A stretch of 64,000 bases of DNA from Candidatus Omnitrophota bacterium. Lineage in GTDB: Bacteria; Omnitrophota; Gorgyraeia; JABMRN01; RBG-13-46-9. The position numbers and the translations under genes were made by a program. Below, in pieces: positions 24,627-34,296 of this stretch (within the stretch, counting starts at the first letter, position 1; every line of letters starts with the position of its first letter). The DNA lies in the NCBI GenBank assembly GCA_016782495.1, contig JADHYL010000001.1:1-64000 (forward strand), given 5' to 3'. The notes under the pieces were generated by a model. That model did no database searches. It was not told the origin of the DNA and saw only the letters and a list, made by a program, of their open reading frames with translations.

Positions 24627-25160
24627 TTATTTTATCTTTTCGCTACTGAGCCAATCCTCGATTTTGGATCTTTCAAATCTCCATTTCGACCCATCTTTGG
24701 TCGCTGGGAGCTTGCCGCTATCGGCCCATTCCCGCACGACGTTTCGTTCGACCTCAAGGAATTTAGCTACCTCTTCAATGTTTAATATGTCGGCAGCACC
24801 TCTTGCGGTTTTTTCCTCCGGCAGCATGTTGCAATAGCCTTCCAGGATAGCACCTTCTGTAATGCTTATTGCGGGTGTTTTCACGTCTCCGACTACATAC
24901 GCAGGTGCAACCAGTTTTAGGCTTTTCTGCGCCCTGATGTTGCCACTGACCCTGCCGGCGATAGTGATATATTCACCGTCTATATCGGCACTGACAACCG
25001 CGTGCTCGCTGATCGTGAGACTTCCCTTTGTGTTAAGTTTTCCCTCAAATTTGCCGTTGATTCTAAGGTTTACGGGATCCTTGAATGTAAGCGTGCCCTG
25101 CATGCTGGCATCGACATCCAGGATCTTTTCTTTCAGTTCTTCATCCCTTCTTCTCCTCAT
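24627..25160 (-). CDS. Bactofilin (polymer-forming cytoskeletal protein) fused to an excisionase-type HTH
   Basis: This 177 residue protein has a bactofilin beta-helix core (about 15-115, with hydrophobic repeats such as GTLTFKDPVNLRINGKFEG) that polymerises into filaments. It is followed by an HTH of the excisionase type (LNIEEVAKFLEVERNVVREW ... WRFERSKIEDWL, about 125-175). Bactofilins usually end in a short disordered tail, so the HTH is an unusual addition. A second HTH protein with a membrane anchor lies 11 bases downstream. Confidence 0.85.
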   Translation of the reverse strand: MRRRRDEELKEKILDVDASMQGTLTFKDPVNLRINGKFEGKLNTKGSLTISEHAVVSADIDGEYITIAGRVSGNIRAQKSLKLVAPAYVVGDVKTPAISITEGAILEGYCNMLPEEKTARGAADILNIEEVAKFLEVERNVVREWADSGKLPATKDGSKWRFERSKIEDWLSSEKIK

Positions 25161-25175
25161 TACCCCACCTCCTTT

Positions 25176-26135
25176 TTAATGGCTTTTCTGAAATAACATT
25201 TCGCCTAAACCCGCAACCATCGCGGCGTTATCCACGCACAATGCCGGCGGCGGGTAAAAAAGTCTGTATCCCAAACGCCCGGAAACCCGTTTAAGCTTGG
25301 TACGCAACCTCATGTTAGAAATAACCCCGCCTCCCAGCAAGATGTCTTTTATCCTGAATTTTTTGCACGCTTTTACAATTCGTTCGATCAAAACATCAAA
25401 CACAGCCTCCTGGAATGACCAGGAGATGCGGGATATCTCATGCTTCGAAAGTTTCCTGTCCTTAATGTAATAGAGAACCGCAGTTTTTACTCCGCTCAGG
25501 CTGAAGTCAAAAGAATCTTTCTCCAGATAAGCCCGCGGAAAACGGATTGGCGATCGCGCGATGAATCTGCGCGCATATTTTTCGATTTTCGGACCACCGG
25601 GATACCCGACCCCGATAATTTTAGCAACCTTATCGAACGCCTCACCAATTGCATCGTCTTTTGTTTTGCCGATGGTTTCAAACTCTTTAAAGGACCGAAA
25701 GACAAATATGTTCGTGTGACCCCCGGACGCCACCGCACCTATAAACGGGAACTGTATTGATGGGACTTTTTTGATTAAAAAATTTGAATACAAATGAGCA
25801 TGCAGGTGATTTATGCCTATTACCGGGATTCCCAATGAATAACCGAGCGCCTTCGCAAACGACGTGCCAACCAAAAGGGAACCCGGAAGACCTGGCGAGT
25901 CCGTAACCGCTATTAAATCCAGATCGCCAAAGGTTTTCCGCGCCTTTCTGAGAGTTCTCTTTGTCACCTGATTAATGTACTCGACATGGAATCTTGATGC
26001 GATCTCAGGAATGACCCCGCCATATTTTTCGTGAAGTGGCACGCTTGAGGACACAACGTTAGACAGGATACGACCATCCCGGATAACCGCAGCAGCTGTT
26101 TCGTCACATGATGTTTCTATTCCTAAAGTAATCAC
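25176..26135 (-). CDS. tsaD: tRNA N6-threonylcarbamoyladenosine transferase subunit
   Basis: This 319 residue protein transfers the threonylcarbamoyl group to A37 of ANN-decoding tRNAs together with TsaB and TsaE, which are not in the window. The ASKHA ATPase start GIETSCDETAAAVI, the metal-binding HLHAH and the GGGVISN segment near the end identify it. The start overlaps the stop of ctpA by four bases. Confidence 0.96.
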   Translation of the reverse strand: MITLGIETSCDETAAAVIRDGRILSNVVSSSVPLHEKYGGVIPEIASRFHVEYINQVTKRTLRKARKTFGDLDLIAVTDSPGLPGSLLVGTSFAKALGYSLGIPVIGINHLHAHLYSNFLIKKVPSIQFPFIGAVASGGHTNIFVFRSFKEFETIGKTKDDAIGEAFDKVAKIIGVGYPGGPKIEKYARRFIARSPIRFPRAYLEKDSFDFSLSGVKTAVLYYIKDRKLSKHEISRISWSFQEAVFDVLIERIVKACKKFRIKDILLGGGVISNMRLRTKLKRVSGRLGYRLFYPPPALCVDNAAMVAGLGEMLFQKSH

Positions 26136-27340
26136 CTTAAGTATACCTCATTATGATATTTTTCGCAAGTGTCAGCATCTTTTAATAAGTCCATCGCGGC
26201 CTGTAGCTGATTATCGCGAATTACCTCTTCTTTCTCTTCCTCCAGTTCGATATCAACATCGGGAATAATACCCTTGCCTGCAATGCTGTTACCGTTTGGG
26301 GTATAGTACGCGGCCGTTGTTATCCTGGCCGCGGAGCCGTCTTTGAGCGGGATAACCGTTTGAACGGAACCCTTCCCGTACGTCTTGCCTCCGACGATAA
26401 CCCCTCTTTTGTGGTCCTGCAGGGCACCCGCTACGATCTCAGAAGCGCTTGCCGAACCTTGGTTAACAAGTATTGCCATCGGGAAATCGATAAAGCTTCT
26501 TTTCCCATGGGCAGTGTAGACTTTATTCTGGGTCGGCACACGCCCCTTTAAGGAAACGACGACTTTCCCCTTTTCGAGGAATATATCGCAGACCTCGTAT
26601 GCAACGTCCAACAACCCTCCAGGATTGTTGCGAAGATCCAGGATTAACGCTTTCATGCCTTCTTTCTTTAGGTTTTTAAGTTTTCCTTCGAGTTCTTTCG
26701 GGGTATTTTGCTGGAACTCTACCAGTTTTATATAGCCTACGCTCTCATCCAGCATCTCTGCCGTTTTTATACTTTTGATTTTTATGATACTTCGCACGAT
26801 CGTAAAATCTAGCAGTTTTTCTTCTTCTCTTATAATGGTAAGTTCTACTTTTGTCCCGGGCTTGCCACGCAATTCCTTGACCGCATCGGTAAGTTTTATG
26901 TCCCTTGTGGATTCGCCGTCTATCTTGATGATTTTATCGCCGGCTTTTAACCCTGCTTTCGCAGCAGGGGTTCCGTCGATAGGTGCTATAACTGTCAATA
27001 TACCGTCCCTTATGCCGACCTCTATCCCCAGGCCGCCGAACTCGCCTTTCGTATCGATTTCCATTTCCCTGTAGCTTTCCGGATCCATGAACTGGCTGTA
27101 TTCGTCCAGTGACGATAGCATGCCTTCGATAGCGCCGTACACAAGCTTTTTTGGGTCAACCTCTTCCACGTAATCGGATTGAACAATCGTCACGGCGTCT
27201 GAAAAGAGCTCGATTTGCTTGTAAAGATCCTTGTCCGGGTCTTTGAAATCCGCTTTGACGTAACTGAAATAAGCCGAAACGCCGAAGATTAGAAAAACCG
27301 AAAACAAAAATACAACGAATGCCGATCGCACTTTTTTCAT
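26132..27340 (-). CDS. ctpA: C-terminal processing peptidase (S41 family)
   Basis: This 402 residue periplasmic protease has an N-terminal membrane or signal segment (about 5-27), a PDZ domain (about 95-175, GLGIEVGIRDG) and a catalytic S41 domain with LDLRNNPGG, the serine in GSASASEIVAGAL and the lysine in GGKTYGKGSVQ. It trims C-termini of envelope proteins. It lies three bases after gatB and overlaps tsaD. Confidence 0.95.
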   Translation of the reverse strand: MKKVRSAFVVFLFSVFLIFGVSAYFSYVKADFKDPDKDLYKQIELFSDAVTIVQSDYVEEVDPKKLVYGAIEGMLSSLDEYSQFMDPESYREMEIDTKGEFGGLGIEVGIRDGILTVIAPIDGTPAAKAGLKAGDKIIKIDGESTRDIKLTDAVKELRGKPGTKVELTIIREEEKLLDFTIVRSIIKIKSIKTAEMLDESVGYIKLVEFQQNTPKELEGKLKNLKKEGMKALILDLRNNPGGLLDVAYEVCDIFLEKGKVVVSLKGRVPTQNKVYTAHGKRSFIDFPMAILVNQGSASASEIVAGALQDHKRGVIVGGKTYGKGSVQTVIPLKDGSAARITTAAYYTPNGNSIAGKGIIPDVDIELEEEKEEVIRDNQLQAAMDLLKDADTCEKYHNEVYLR

Positions 27341-28776
27341 ATTTGGCTTCCCAACTTTTTTCTGAGGATCTCGTTAACCTTTTGCGGGTTGGCCTTTCCC
27401 TTAGTTTTTTTCATCACTTGTCCAACCATGAAGGTAATGGCATTTTTCTTTCCTTTCTTGTAATCCTCGACCGATTTTTTGTTTTCCGTTAAAACCCCTT
27501 CGATGATACCCGAAAGCTCGCCGGCATCTTTTATCTGCTTTAATCCTTTCTTATCTACAATCGCTTCCGGCTGAGAACCCGTATCGAAAACCCCTTGCAG
27601 GACCTCCTTTGCTATCTTTCCCGTGATCTCTTCGGACTGAATAAGCCTGAGAATCGACGCAAGGTGAGCCGGCTTGAAAGGTGCCTTTTCGATCGGAATC
27701 TTTCTTTCGTTTAGGATTGCGGCAACATCACCCAAGAGCCAGTTTACGATTTCCTTCGGTTTATCAACAATTCGTATAGTCTCTTCAAAAAAATCGGATA
27801 CCGCCCGATCGCGCGTCAAGGCATTAGCATCGTATTCGCTGACCTTGTATTTCGATATGAAACGTTTCTTTTTGACCTGCGGCAGTTCCGGTAAGGCGCT
27901 CTTTATCTTTTCTATCTCGACTCTTTCTATAGTGAACGGCGCCAGATCCGGTTCCGGAAAATAGCGATAGTCATGCGTTTCCTCTTTTGTTCTCATCGGT
28001 GCTGTCATTGCCTTGGCCTCGTCCCAGAGACGAGTCTCTTGGGCAATCTTCTCACCTTTCTTTCTCAAATCGATTTGCCTTCTTCCCTCGTAAGAGAGGG
28101 CGTCTCTTACGGCTTTGAAAGAATTCATGTTTTTTAATTCCGCCTTAACGCCGAGAGCGTTCTCGCCTTTCGGCCTTACCGATATGTTGGCATCACACCT
28201 GAGACTTCCCTCTTCCATGTTGCAATCCGAGACCTTCAGATACAGCAATATGGATTTTATATTTTGAAGGTAGGTGCTAGTCTCCTCGGCTGAGCGCAAA
28301 TCAGGCTCACTCACGATCTCGAGAAGCGGAATGCCGGTCCTATTGAGATCTAGATAGCTTAGCCCCCGTTTTTCGTCGTGCATGAGTTTTCCAGCGTCCT
28401 CTTCGAGATGAACCCTGTTTATTCTGATTTTTTTCTCTCTCCCACTATGTTCGATATCGACATAGCCGTTATGGGCAAGCGGCATCTCATACTGCGATAT
28501 CTGAAAATTTTTCGGCAGATCAGGATAATAATAATTTTTCCTGTCAAATTTTATGACATCCTGGATCTGGCAATTTAGCGCCAGTGCCGTCTTTACCGCG
28601 TAAAGAAATGCCTTTTCGTTTAACACCGGCAAGACACCCGGAAGCCCGAGGCACACAGGGCATGTAGCGCTGTTTGGCGGCAGGCCGAATTTCGTGCTAC
28701 AGCCGCAGAAAGCCTTACTCTGCGTTAAAAGGTGAACGTGCACCTCAAGGCCGATTACTACTTCAAAGTTTTTCAT
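27337..28776 (-). CDS. gatB: Asp/Glu-tRNA amidotransferase subunit B
   Basis: This 479 residue subunit recognises Glu-tRNA(Gln) or Asp-tRNA(Asn), phosphorylates the acyl group and transfers ammonia received from GatA. VIGLEVHVHLLTQSKAFCGC at the start, CPVCLGLPGVLP and FDRKNYYYPDLPKNFQISQY are diagnostic. The C-terminal YqeY-like domain is present. gatC-gatA-gatB are consecutive. Glutaminyl- or asparaginyl-tRNA synthetase genes are not in the window. Confidence 0.97.
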   Translation of the reverse strand: MKNFEVVIGLEVHVHLLTQSKAFCGCSTKFGLPPNSATCPVCLGLPGVLPVLNEKAFLYAVKTALALNCQIQDVIKFDRKNYYYPDLPKNFQISQYEMPLAHNGYVDIEHSGREKKIRINRVHLEEDAGKLMHDEKRGLSYLDLNRTGIPLLEIVSEPDLRSAEETSTYLQNIKSILLYLKVSDCNMEEGSLRCDANISVRPKGENALGVKAELKNMNSFKAVRDALSYEGRRQIDLRKKGEKIAQETRLWDEAKAMTAPMRTKEETHDYRYFPEPDLAPFTIERVEIEKIKSALPELPQVKKKRFISKYKVSEYDANALTRDRAVSDFFEETIRIVDKPKEIVNWLLGDVAAILNERKIPIEKAPFKPAHLASILRLIQSEEITGKIAKEVLQGVFDTGSQPEAIVDKKGLKQIKDAGELSGIIEGVLTENKKSVEDYKKGKKNAITFMVGQVMKKTKGKANPQKVNEILRKKLGSQI

Positions 28777-28779
28777 GGT

Positions 28780-30180
28780 TTAAAGATTCGGTTTCTTTTT
28801 GTGAAAATCCGTATTCTGTTCAAACGTATACGCTGTCCTTATCAGCGTTTCTTCGTCAAAGGGTTTCGCAAGGAACTGCATGCCTACAGGGAGGCCGCTT
28901 TTGGTAAAACCGCACGGTACGGATATGCCGGGGATGCCCGCCAGATTTGCGGGTATTGTAAATATATCTGATAGATACATACTCAAGGGATCGTTTATTT
29001 TTTCTCCTATCTTGAAAGCCGCAGTCGGTGAGGTTGCGGTCAATATCACGTCGCAAACCTTGAAGGCTTGCAAAAAGTCGTTCTTTATCAAGGTCCTTAC
29101 CTTCATCGCCTTTAAATAATACGCTTTGTAATAACCGCTGGATAACGAATATGTCCCGAGCAGTATTCTTCTTTTTGCCTCGTCGCCAAAACCCGCGGTG
29201 CGTGTTTTTGTATGCATTTCTATCGTGCCCTTTGCATCCTCCCGTAAGCCGTACTGGTCGCCGTCAAAACGGGCAAGATTGGAACTTGCCTCGGCGGGCG
29301 CGATTATATAATAACAACTCAGCGCATATTCGGTGTTGGGAAGACTTATATCAACGATCTCGGCACCGGAACTTTTTAACACGTCTTTCGATTTTGAAAT
29401 TGCTTTTTCTACTTCCTTGTCTATGCCGCCTTCCGGAAAATACTCTTTCGGAACGCCTATCTTTAGTTTTTTGGCATTCTTTACTAACGATTTCGTAAAA
29501 TCAGGAACGGGTAAATCGGCGGAAGTCGAATCCATCTCATCATGCCCGGAAATCACGTTAAGAAGCGCCGCACAGTCAGTGACATTCGCCGTAAGCGGTC
29601 CTATCTGGTCGAGGCTTGAGGCAAATGCTATCAGGCCGTAACGCGAAACCCTGCCGTACGTCGGTTTCATTCCCACTATACCACACAAGGCGGCCGGCTG
29701 CCTTACTGACCCGCCCGTATCAGAACCGAGCGCCATCGACACCTCCCCGGCAGCAACGGCAGCGGCTGACCCGCCGCTCGAACCGCCGGGAATCATCTCG
29801 AGATTCCAGGGGTTGCGGGTCGGGCCATAGCAAGATGTCTCACACGAAGAGCCAAACGCAAATTCGTCCATGTTGGCTTTGCCGACTGTAATAAAACCGG
29901 CATTTTTTAATTTTCTAATGACGGTAGCATCGTAAGGTGGTTTGAAACCCTTCAAAATTCTAGAGGCACAGGTAGTCGGCTCATCTTTTACGCAGATATT
30001 ATCTTTTATCGCGATTGGAATGCCGCGCGTTGCAATGCCTCCGACATTGCGACGCGTGCCTTCAGCCTCCTTTAACACTTTTTCCCTATCGAGGTATATT
30101 ATGGCGTTTAATTTTTTGTTGACGGCAGCTATCCGGTCTAATGAAGCCTTAGTTGTGTCTGGAATGGATATCTGTTTCAT
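28780..30180 (-). CDS. gatA: Asp/Glu-tRNA amidotransferase subunit A
   Basis: This 466 residue amidase hydrolyses glutamine and channels ammonia to GatB. The Ser-cisSer-Lys triad is seen in [10 protein letters not shown] (lysine), [16 protein letters not shown] and [13 protein letters not shown]. Length is typical. It follows gatC by one base and precedes gatB by three, so the complex is made from one transcript. Confidence 0.97.
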   Translation of the reverse strand: MKQISIPDTTKASLDRIAAVNKKLNAIIYLDREKVLKEAEGTRRNVGGIATRGIPIAIKDNICVKDEPTTCASRILKGFKPPYDATVIRKLKNAGFITVGKANMDEFAFGSSCETSCYGPTRNPWNLEMIPGGSSGGSAAAVAAGEVSMALGSDTGGSVRQPAALCGIVGMKPTYGRVSRYGLIAFASSLDQIGPLTANVTDCAALLNVISGHDEMDSTSADLPVPDFTKSLVKNAKKLKIGVPKEYFPEGGIDKEVEKAISKSKDVLKSSGAEIVDISLPNTEYALSCYYIIAPAEASSNLARFDGDQYGLREDAKGTIEMHTKTRTAGFGDEAKRRILLGTYSLSSGYYKAYYLKAMKVRTLIKNDFLQAFKVCDVILTATSPTAAFKIGEKINDPLSMYLSDIFTIPANLAGIPGISVPCGFTKSGLPVGMQFLAKPFDEETLIRTAYTFEQNTDFHKKKPNL

Positions 30181-30181
30181 C

Positions 30182-30478
30182 TCATTCGATTATCTTTGGT
30201 ACGCTGAAAAAGTCATCCTTCCTCTCCGGCGCATTCTGAAGGGCCTTTTCTGCCGGAAGCGATTTTCTCACGCGGTCTTCTCGAAATACATTCTTGAGGC
30301 TTTCTAGCGGGTGGCTGGTCGGAGGAGTGCCTGTGGTATCGGCCTTGTTGAGCTGGTTTATATAATCCAAGATGTCCGCCAGCTGTTTCTGGTATAACGC
30401 AACTTCCTTTCCAGACAAGCTGATACGCGAAAGCCTGGCTACATGCCGAACGGTCTTTTTATCAATTCGTTGCTTCAT
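30182..30478 (-). CDS. gatC: Asp/Glu-tRNA amidotransferase subunit C
   Basis: This 98 residue subunit wraps around and stabilises GatA. The pattern [20 protein letters not shown] near the start and [11 protein letters not shown] in the tail are typical. There is no ribosome binding site, and a promoter -10 lies only nine bases before the ATG, so the gatCAB mRNA may be leaderless. Confidence 0.94.
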   Translation of the reverse strand: MKQRIDKKTVRHVARLSRISLSGKEVALYQKQLADILDYINQLNKADTTGTPPTSHPLESLKNVFREDRVRKSLPAEKALQNAPERKDDFFSVPKIIE

Positions 30479-30487
30479 ATTAGCGTT

Positions 30488-30516
30488 AAATTATCATACA
30501 TAAATAGTAAAGTCAA
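30488..30516 (-). promoter_or_regulatory. Promoter of gatCAB, very close to the start codon
   Basis: TTGACT (30511-30516), a 17 base spacer and TAATTT (30488-30493), with TG one base before the -10, lie on the minus strand. The -35 overlaps the rsmA stop. Only nine bases separate the -10 from the gatC ATG. Confidence 0.65.
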
Positions 30517-31370
30517 ACTATATTCTTTTGTTGATCGTGATCCAATCCGTGCACGATGTCCGTAAGGCGGGCGAAATCCTCAAGAGACAGGTTTTCGGCC
30601 CTGGCTAAAGGGTTTAGCCCTGCTTTTTTAAATAACGCCAAAAGCGCCTTTTTGTCAACACCTTTTGCCGAAAGGGAATTGCGGATGGTTTTACGCCTCT
30701 GGCTGTATGCTTTTTTTATAAGATTGAAGAATAGGTCCTCATCGCTGACTCGAAGTCTTCGCTTTTCAGGGACCTTTAACTCCAAAAATGCAGATTCCAC
30801 CTGCGGTGCAGGATAGAAGGATTCTCTTTTGATTTTAAATATGGTTTTCGGCTGACTGTAATATTGTACATATAAACTGAACCGCCCGATGTCCCTGGAG
30901 TCGGGCTTTGCTGCGATCCTCCCCGCCACTTCTTTTTGAACGACAATATAAATATTTTTTATCAAGGATACGTTCTCAAAAAGTTTTTCGATTATGGGAC
31001 TTGTTATGTAAAAGGGGAGGTTTCCGTAAATAATAACTTTTTGTTTGGCTATTTCTTTTATTTCCAAATCCAGAAAATCTTTTTCGATTAGAGCAACATT
31101 CGGAGGAAGCTGGAAGGTTTTTTTAAAGATCCGGGTAATTTTTTTATCTTTTTCGACGGCAAAAACCTTCCTGGCGTGTTTTGCGAGGTCAAAGGTAAGC
31201 TCACCGAAACCAGAACCGATTTCTACAACGATGTCGTCGGGGGTTATTGCCAAATTCCGCAGAATCTTATCTTTGACGTTCTTGTCAATCAGGAAGTTTT
31301 GTCCGAGCCTCACAAGGGGTTTAAAATCTTCCCGCTTCCATAGCGTTTTTAGTTCGTTTTTTGTCAACAC
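30513..31370 (-). CDS. rsmA: 16S rRNA dimethyladenosine transferase
   Basis: This 285 residue enzyme (KsgA) dimethylates two adjacent adenosines near the 3' end of 16S rRNA. LGQNFLIDKNV, VEIGSGFGELT (SAM site) and the catalytic NLPFYITSPII are clear. pdxA lies just upstream, a common pair in proteobacteria and others. Confidence 0.97.
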   Translation of the reverse strand: MLTKNELKTLWKREDFKPLVRLGQNFLIDKNVKDKILRNLAITPDDIVVEIGSGFGELTFDLAKHARKVFAVEKDKKITRIFKKTFQLPPNVALIEKDFLDLEIKEIAKQKVIIYGNLPFYITSPIIEKLFENVSLIKNIYIVVQKEVAGRIAAKPDSRDIGRFSLYVQYYSQPKTIFKIKRESFYPAPQVESAFLELKVPEKRRLRVSDEDLFFNLIKKAYSQRRKTIRNSLSAKGVDKKALLALFKKAGLNPLARAENLSLEDFARLTDIVHGLDHDQQKNIV

Positions 31371-31373
31371 GGT

Positions 31374-32384
31374 TTATTTATTTTTTGAGAGTTTTGCCGC
31401 AAGTTTTATGGCTTCAATCATGGACGACGGGTTCGCTTGGCCTTTTCCCGCTATGTCGAATCCCGTGCCGTGGTCTGGCGAGGTGCGGATAAAAGGAAGC
31501 CCGAGGGTTAAATTTACACCTGTATCAAAGGCGGTCATTTTAAGCGGAATGAGACCCTGGTCGTGATACATGCACACGACCGCATCTACTTCGTTATGAT
31601 ACGCCTTATAAAAAAGCGAATCTGCCGGAAGGGGTCCGATTATACCTTTCATTCTTTTTTTCAAGAAATTTACCGCGGGAGATATCACCGTCTTTTCCTC
31701 CGTTCCTAAAAAGCCTTCTTCGCCGGCGTGCGGGTTAAGGGCGGCTATCCCGATTTTAGGTTGAGGTATCTTGAAAAGGCTTTTTAACGCGCGGTGGGTA
31801 TTTTCAGTAGTCTGGATAATTTTTCTTTTGGTCAAGTGTTTTGATACCTTATTTATAGGAATGTGCCTTGTCACAAGGCTGACCAGGAGAGCCCCTCCTC
31901 GAAGCATCATGGTTACGTTTTTGGATTTCGTGCGGTGAGAGAGAAATTCGGTATGCCCTGCGAATTTGAACCCGGCCTTATTTATCGACGCCTTATTTAT
32001 CGGCGCAGTAACAAGACCAGCACCATTGAGGCGGCTGGCGACTGATATGCCGGAGGCAAGATATTCCATTGAGGCCTTTCCGTATGCCTTGCTCGATGAG
32101 CCAAATCGGAAACCCTTTAAACGAATGTTTTTTAAATCTACGAAGTTAATCACGCCAGCGTCTTTTGTGCAATCAGCTGATACGCAAGGCCTGATTGGGG
32201 AAATGTCGATTTTTATAATTTTTGCGGTTCTTCGAAATACGCTGTAATCACCTATGATTAAAGGAATGATTTTTTTGGCGAGCTCTCGTAAGGAGAGCGA
32301 TTTTAGAATTATCTCCGGACCTATTCCCGAGGGGTCACCGGCCGTTATAACGACCGGGGTCTTACTTGAATGCGATGTACGCAT
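31374..32384 (-). CDS. pdxA: 4-hydroxythreonine-4-phosphate dehydrogenase
   Basis: This 336 residue NAD-dependent enzyme supplies the amine substrate that PdxJ uses in vitamin B6 synthesis. TAGDPSGIGPEI near the start, TAPINKASIN, FAGHTEFL with the metal-binding histidine, and MYHDQGLIPLKM are family signatures. The start overlaps surA by 23 bases with GGAA upstream. The surA-pdxA-ksgA order matches that in Escherichia coli. Confidence 0.96.
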   Translation of the reverse strand: MRTSHSSKTPVVITAGDPSGIGPEIILKSLSLRELAKKIIPLIIGDYSVFRRTAKIIKIDISPIRPCVSADCTKDAGVINFVDLKNIRLKGFRFGSSSKAYGKASMEYLASGISVASRLNGAGLVTAPINKASINKAGFKFAGHTEFLSHRTKSKNVTMMLRGGALLVSLVTRHIPINKVSKHLTKRKIIQTTENTHRALKSLFKIPQPKIGIAALNPHAGEEGFLGTEEKTVISPAVNFLKKRMKGIIGPLPADSLFYKAYHNEVDAVVCMYHDQGLIPLKMTAFDTGVNLTLGLPFIRTSPDHGTGFDIAGKGQANPSSMIEAIKLAAKLSKNK

Positions 32385-33321
32385 TTTCCTTTAACTCATC
32401 GATCCAGGACCTGAGCTTTTCTTCGGTCTTCTTTTGATATAAAACATGTTCGATTCGGTCTTTTGCTTCCCGGAAATCCATCGTCCTGGGAGACATTTTT
32501 TGCTCCACTTTAAATATGTGGAATCCCATGCCTGTCTGGAGGATGCCTGAAAGCTCGTTTTCTTCTAGCGTAAAAACGAGGTTGTCTATTTTATCCATAA
32601 GCTCGCCCTTTTTAACCCATGCCATATCGCCGCCGGATTCTTTGTAGGGGCCGTCGGAATATCTTTTTGCGAGACTCGCAAAATCGCCACCTTCTTGCAG
32701 GCGACTCAGAATCTCCTTTGCCAGTTTTAAGGACGCCTCTCTCGTACGGCTACCGTTTACTTTAATTAGGATGGCCCGCAGCTTTATTTTTTCTGGCTCA
32801 CCAAACTCCTCTTCGTGGTCTCTGTAATAATTTATGACTTCGCTCGGCGAGAGTGAAATCGATCTTCTAATTTCCTTGTCGACCATCTTGTCTACTTTTA
32901 TTCTATCCCTGTATTTTTTTTCGAGCTCGCCGAGGAGCATCCTCTCCTCTTTTAGCGCCTCTTTAAATTCTTCTTCGGTCGCAAAGCGTTTCTTGATTTC
33001 ATCCATTTTCGCCTCGACCTCCTCGTCTTTTATCTCTATTTTCCTTCTTTTTGCCTCGCTTAAAAGAAGTTTATCCTCGATAATCCGGTTAAGCACGTTG
33101 CTCCTTGCCTTATCAATCTTTTCCGCTAGCTCCTCCCCGCTATATTGTGTCTTGTACTGCTGGTATATGGGCAGCAGTACCCTGTCGAGCTCTCCCCGAG
33201 TAACTATCTCGTCATTGACTATAACAATGATTTTATCCACCACTTCCGCGCTCGAGGTGGAAGCACCGAGGAAAATAAGTACAAATATGATGTTAAAAAA
33301 AGATTTTACTGTCTTGGGCAT
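32362..33321 (-). CDS. surA: SurA-like periplasmic peptidyl-prolyl isomerase/chaperone
   Basis: This 319 residue protein has a signal peptide (about 1-25), a SurA N-terminal chaperone domain (VVDKIIVIVNDEIVTRGELD ... VLNRIIEDKLLL) and one parvulin domain (about 178-275, with GGDFASLAKRYSDGPYKESGGD). Escherichia coli SurA has two parvulin domains. It probably escorts outer membrane proteins. Another parvulin lipoprotein is encoded immediately upstream. Confidence 0.88.
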   Translation of the reverse strand: MPKTVKSFFNIIFVLIFLGASTSSAEVVDKIIVIVNDEIVTRGELDRVLLPIYQQYKTQYSGEELAEKIDKARSNVLNRIIEDKLLLSEAKRRKIEIKDEEVEAKMDEIKKRFATEEEFKEALKEERMLLGELEKKYRDRIKVDKMVDKEIRRSISLSPSEVINYYRDHEEEFGEPEKIKLRAILIKVNGSRTREASLKLAKEILSRLQEGGDFASLAKRYSDGPYKESGGDMAWVKKGELMDKIDNLVFTLEENELSGILQTGMGFHIFKVEQKMSPRTMDFREAKDRIEHVLYQKKTEEKLRSWIDELKENAYIAFK

Positions 33322-33331
33322 AGCCTAGTCT

Positions 33332-34198
33332 TTAAGGGGCGGTTTCTGTGCTTTCTTTTTCCGATATGCTATCCAGAAGATCGGTATTTATGGTAATCTT
33401 GGATTTTTCCTTGAGCCCGTCCACGAATTCGGCAAAATGCTCTTTTTTCTTAATACGCCTTAATGATTGCTCGATGGAATCGCGCACCTCCTCAAGCTCT
33501 TTTATTCGTGGTTCTTTCGTTTCGGTAAGCTTTATAATGTGGTATCCGAATTTCGTTTTTACGACACCTGATATTTCCCCTACATCCATGTTAAAACAGA
33601 TATCCTCGATTTCGGGAACAAGTTGTCCCTTGGCGAAATAACCTATGTCGCCTCCTGTTTTTGAAGTTGGGTCAACGGACCGTGCGCGCGCCAGGTCTTC
33701 GAAGTTTCTGCCGTTAGAGAGCTCCACCAATATGTCGTTGGCGTCCTCTTTCGTTTTTACCAGTATGTGAGAGGCGCGTCGGACTTCAGGTGTTTCGAAT
33801 TTTTCTTTATTATGGGTGTAATAACGCGTTATCTCTTCTTCTCTTACACTGGTTTTATCCTCGACCTCGTCTTTTAATAAGCGGGCGATTAAAATCTTTT
33901 TCTTTGCTTCTTCAAAAACGCTCTCTACATCTTTATCCTGATCCAGCTTTTTGTTGAGTGCCTCATTGTGCAAGAGCACATCTACCACAAGTTCGTTCAA
34001 GAACGCGCGCTTGTTCTTGTTTATGACGTCCTGGTACCTTTTGGGCAATTTTGCAATTCTCGTATTGAAGTCATTAAGTGTGATGGTGCTCTTTTGGTCT
34101 ATTCGCGCCAACACCTCTTTATCGCTACGGCCGGCGCAACCGCTCGACAGGACAAAGAGATACGTGAAAACGACTAGGTATACAGCTTTATATTTCAT
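33332..34198 (-). CDS. Parvulin-type (PpiC) lipoprotein foldase
   Basis: This 288 residue protein has a lipoprotein signal with a cysteine in LSSGCAGR (about residue 21), a helical N-terminal chaperone region, and one parvulin domain (RRASHILVKTKEDAND ... FGYHIIKLTE). It resembles PrsA-type foldases. The ATG at 34198 has GGAG seven bases upstream and is preferred to the ATG at 34213. It forms an operon with the SurA-like gene. Confidence 0.85.
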   Translation of the reverse strand: MKYKAVYLVVFTYLFVLSSGCAGRSDKEVLARIDQKSTITLNDFNTRIAKLPKRYQDVINKNKRAFLNELVVDVLLHNEALNKKLDQDKDVESVFEEAKKKILIARLLKDEVEDKTSVREEEITRYYTHNKEKFETPEVRRASHILVKTKEDANDILVELSNGRNFEDLARARSVDPTSKTGGDIGYFAKGQLVPEIEDICFNMDVGEISGVVKTKFGYHIIKLTETKEPRIKELEEVRDSIEQSLRRIKKKEHFAEFVDGLKEKSKITINTDLLDSISEKESTETAP

Positions 34199-34243
34199 AA
34201 GTTTTCTCCACATTGTTGGATTTTTCTTTTTTGTAATATCATA

Positions 34244-34272
34244 ATAATATCATACTAGTATATCTATTGCAA
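34244..34272 (-). promoter_or_regulatory. Promoter of the PpiC lipoprotein-surA operon
   Basis: TTGCAA (34267-34272), a 17 base spacer and TATTAT (34244-34249) preceded by TGA lie on the minus strand, about 40 bases before the start codon. Confidence 0.6.
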
Positions 34273-34296
34273 GTGAATTGTATTTCGTAGATTGTT

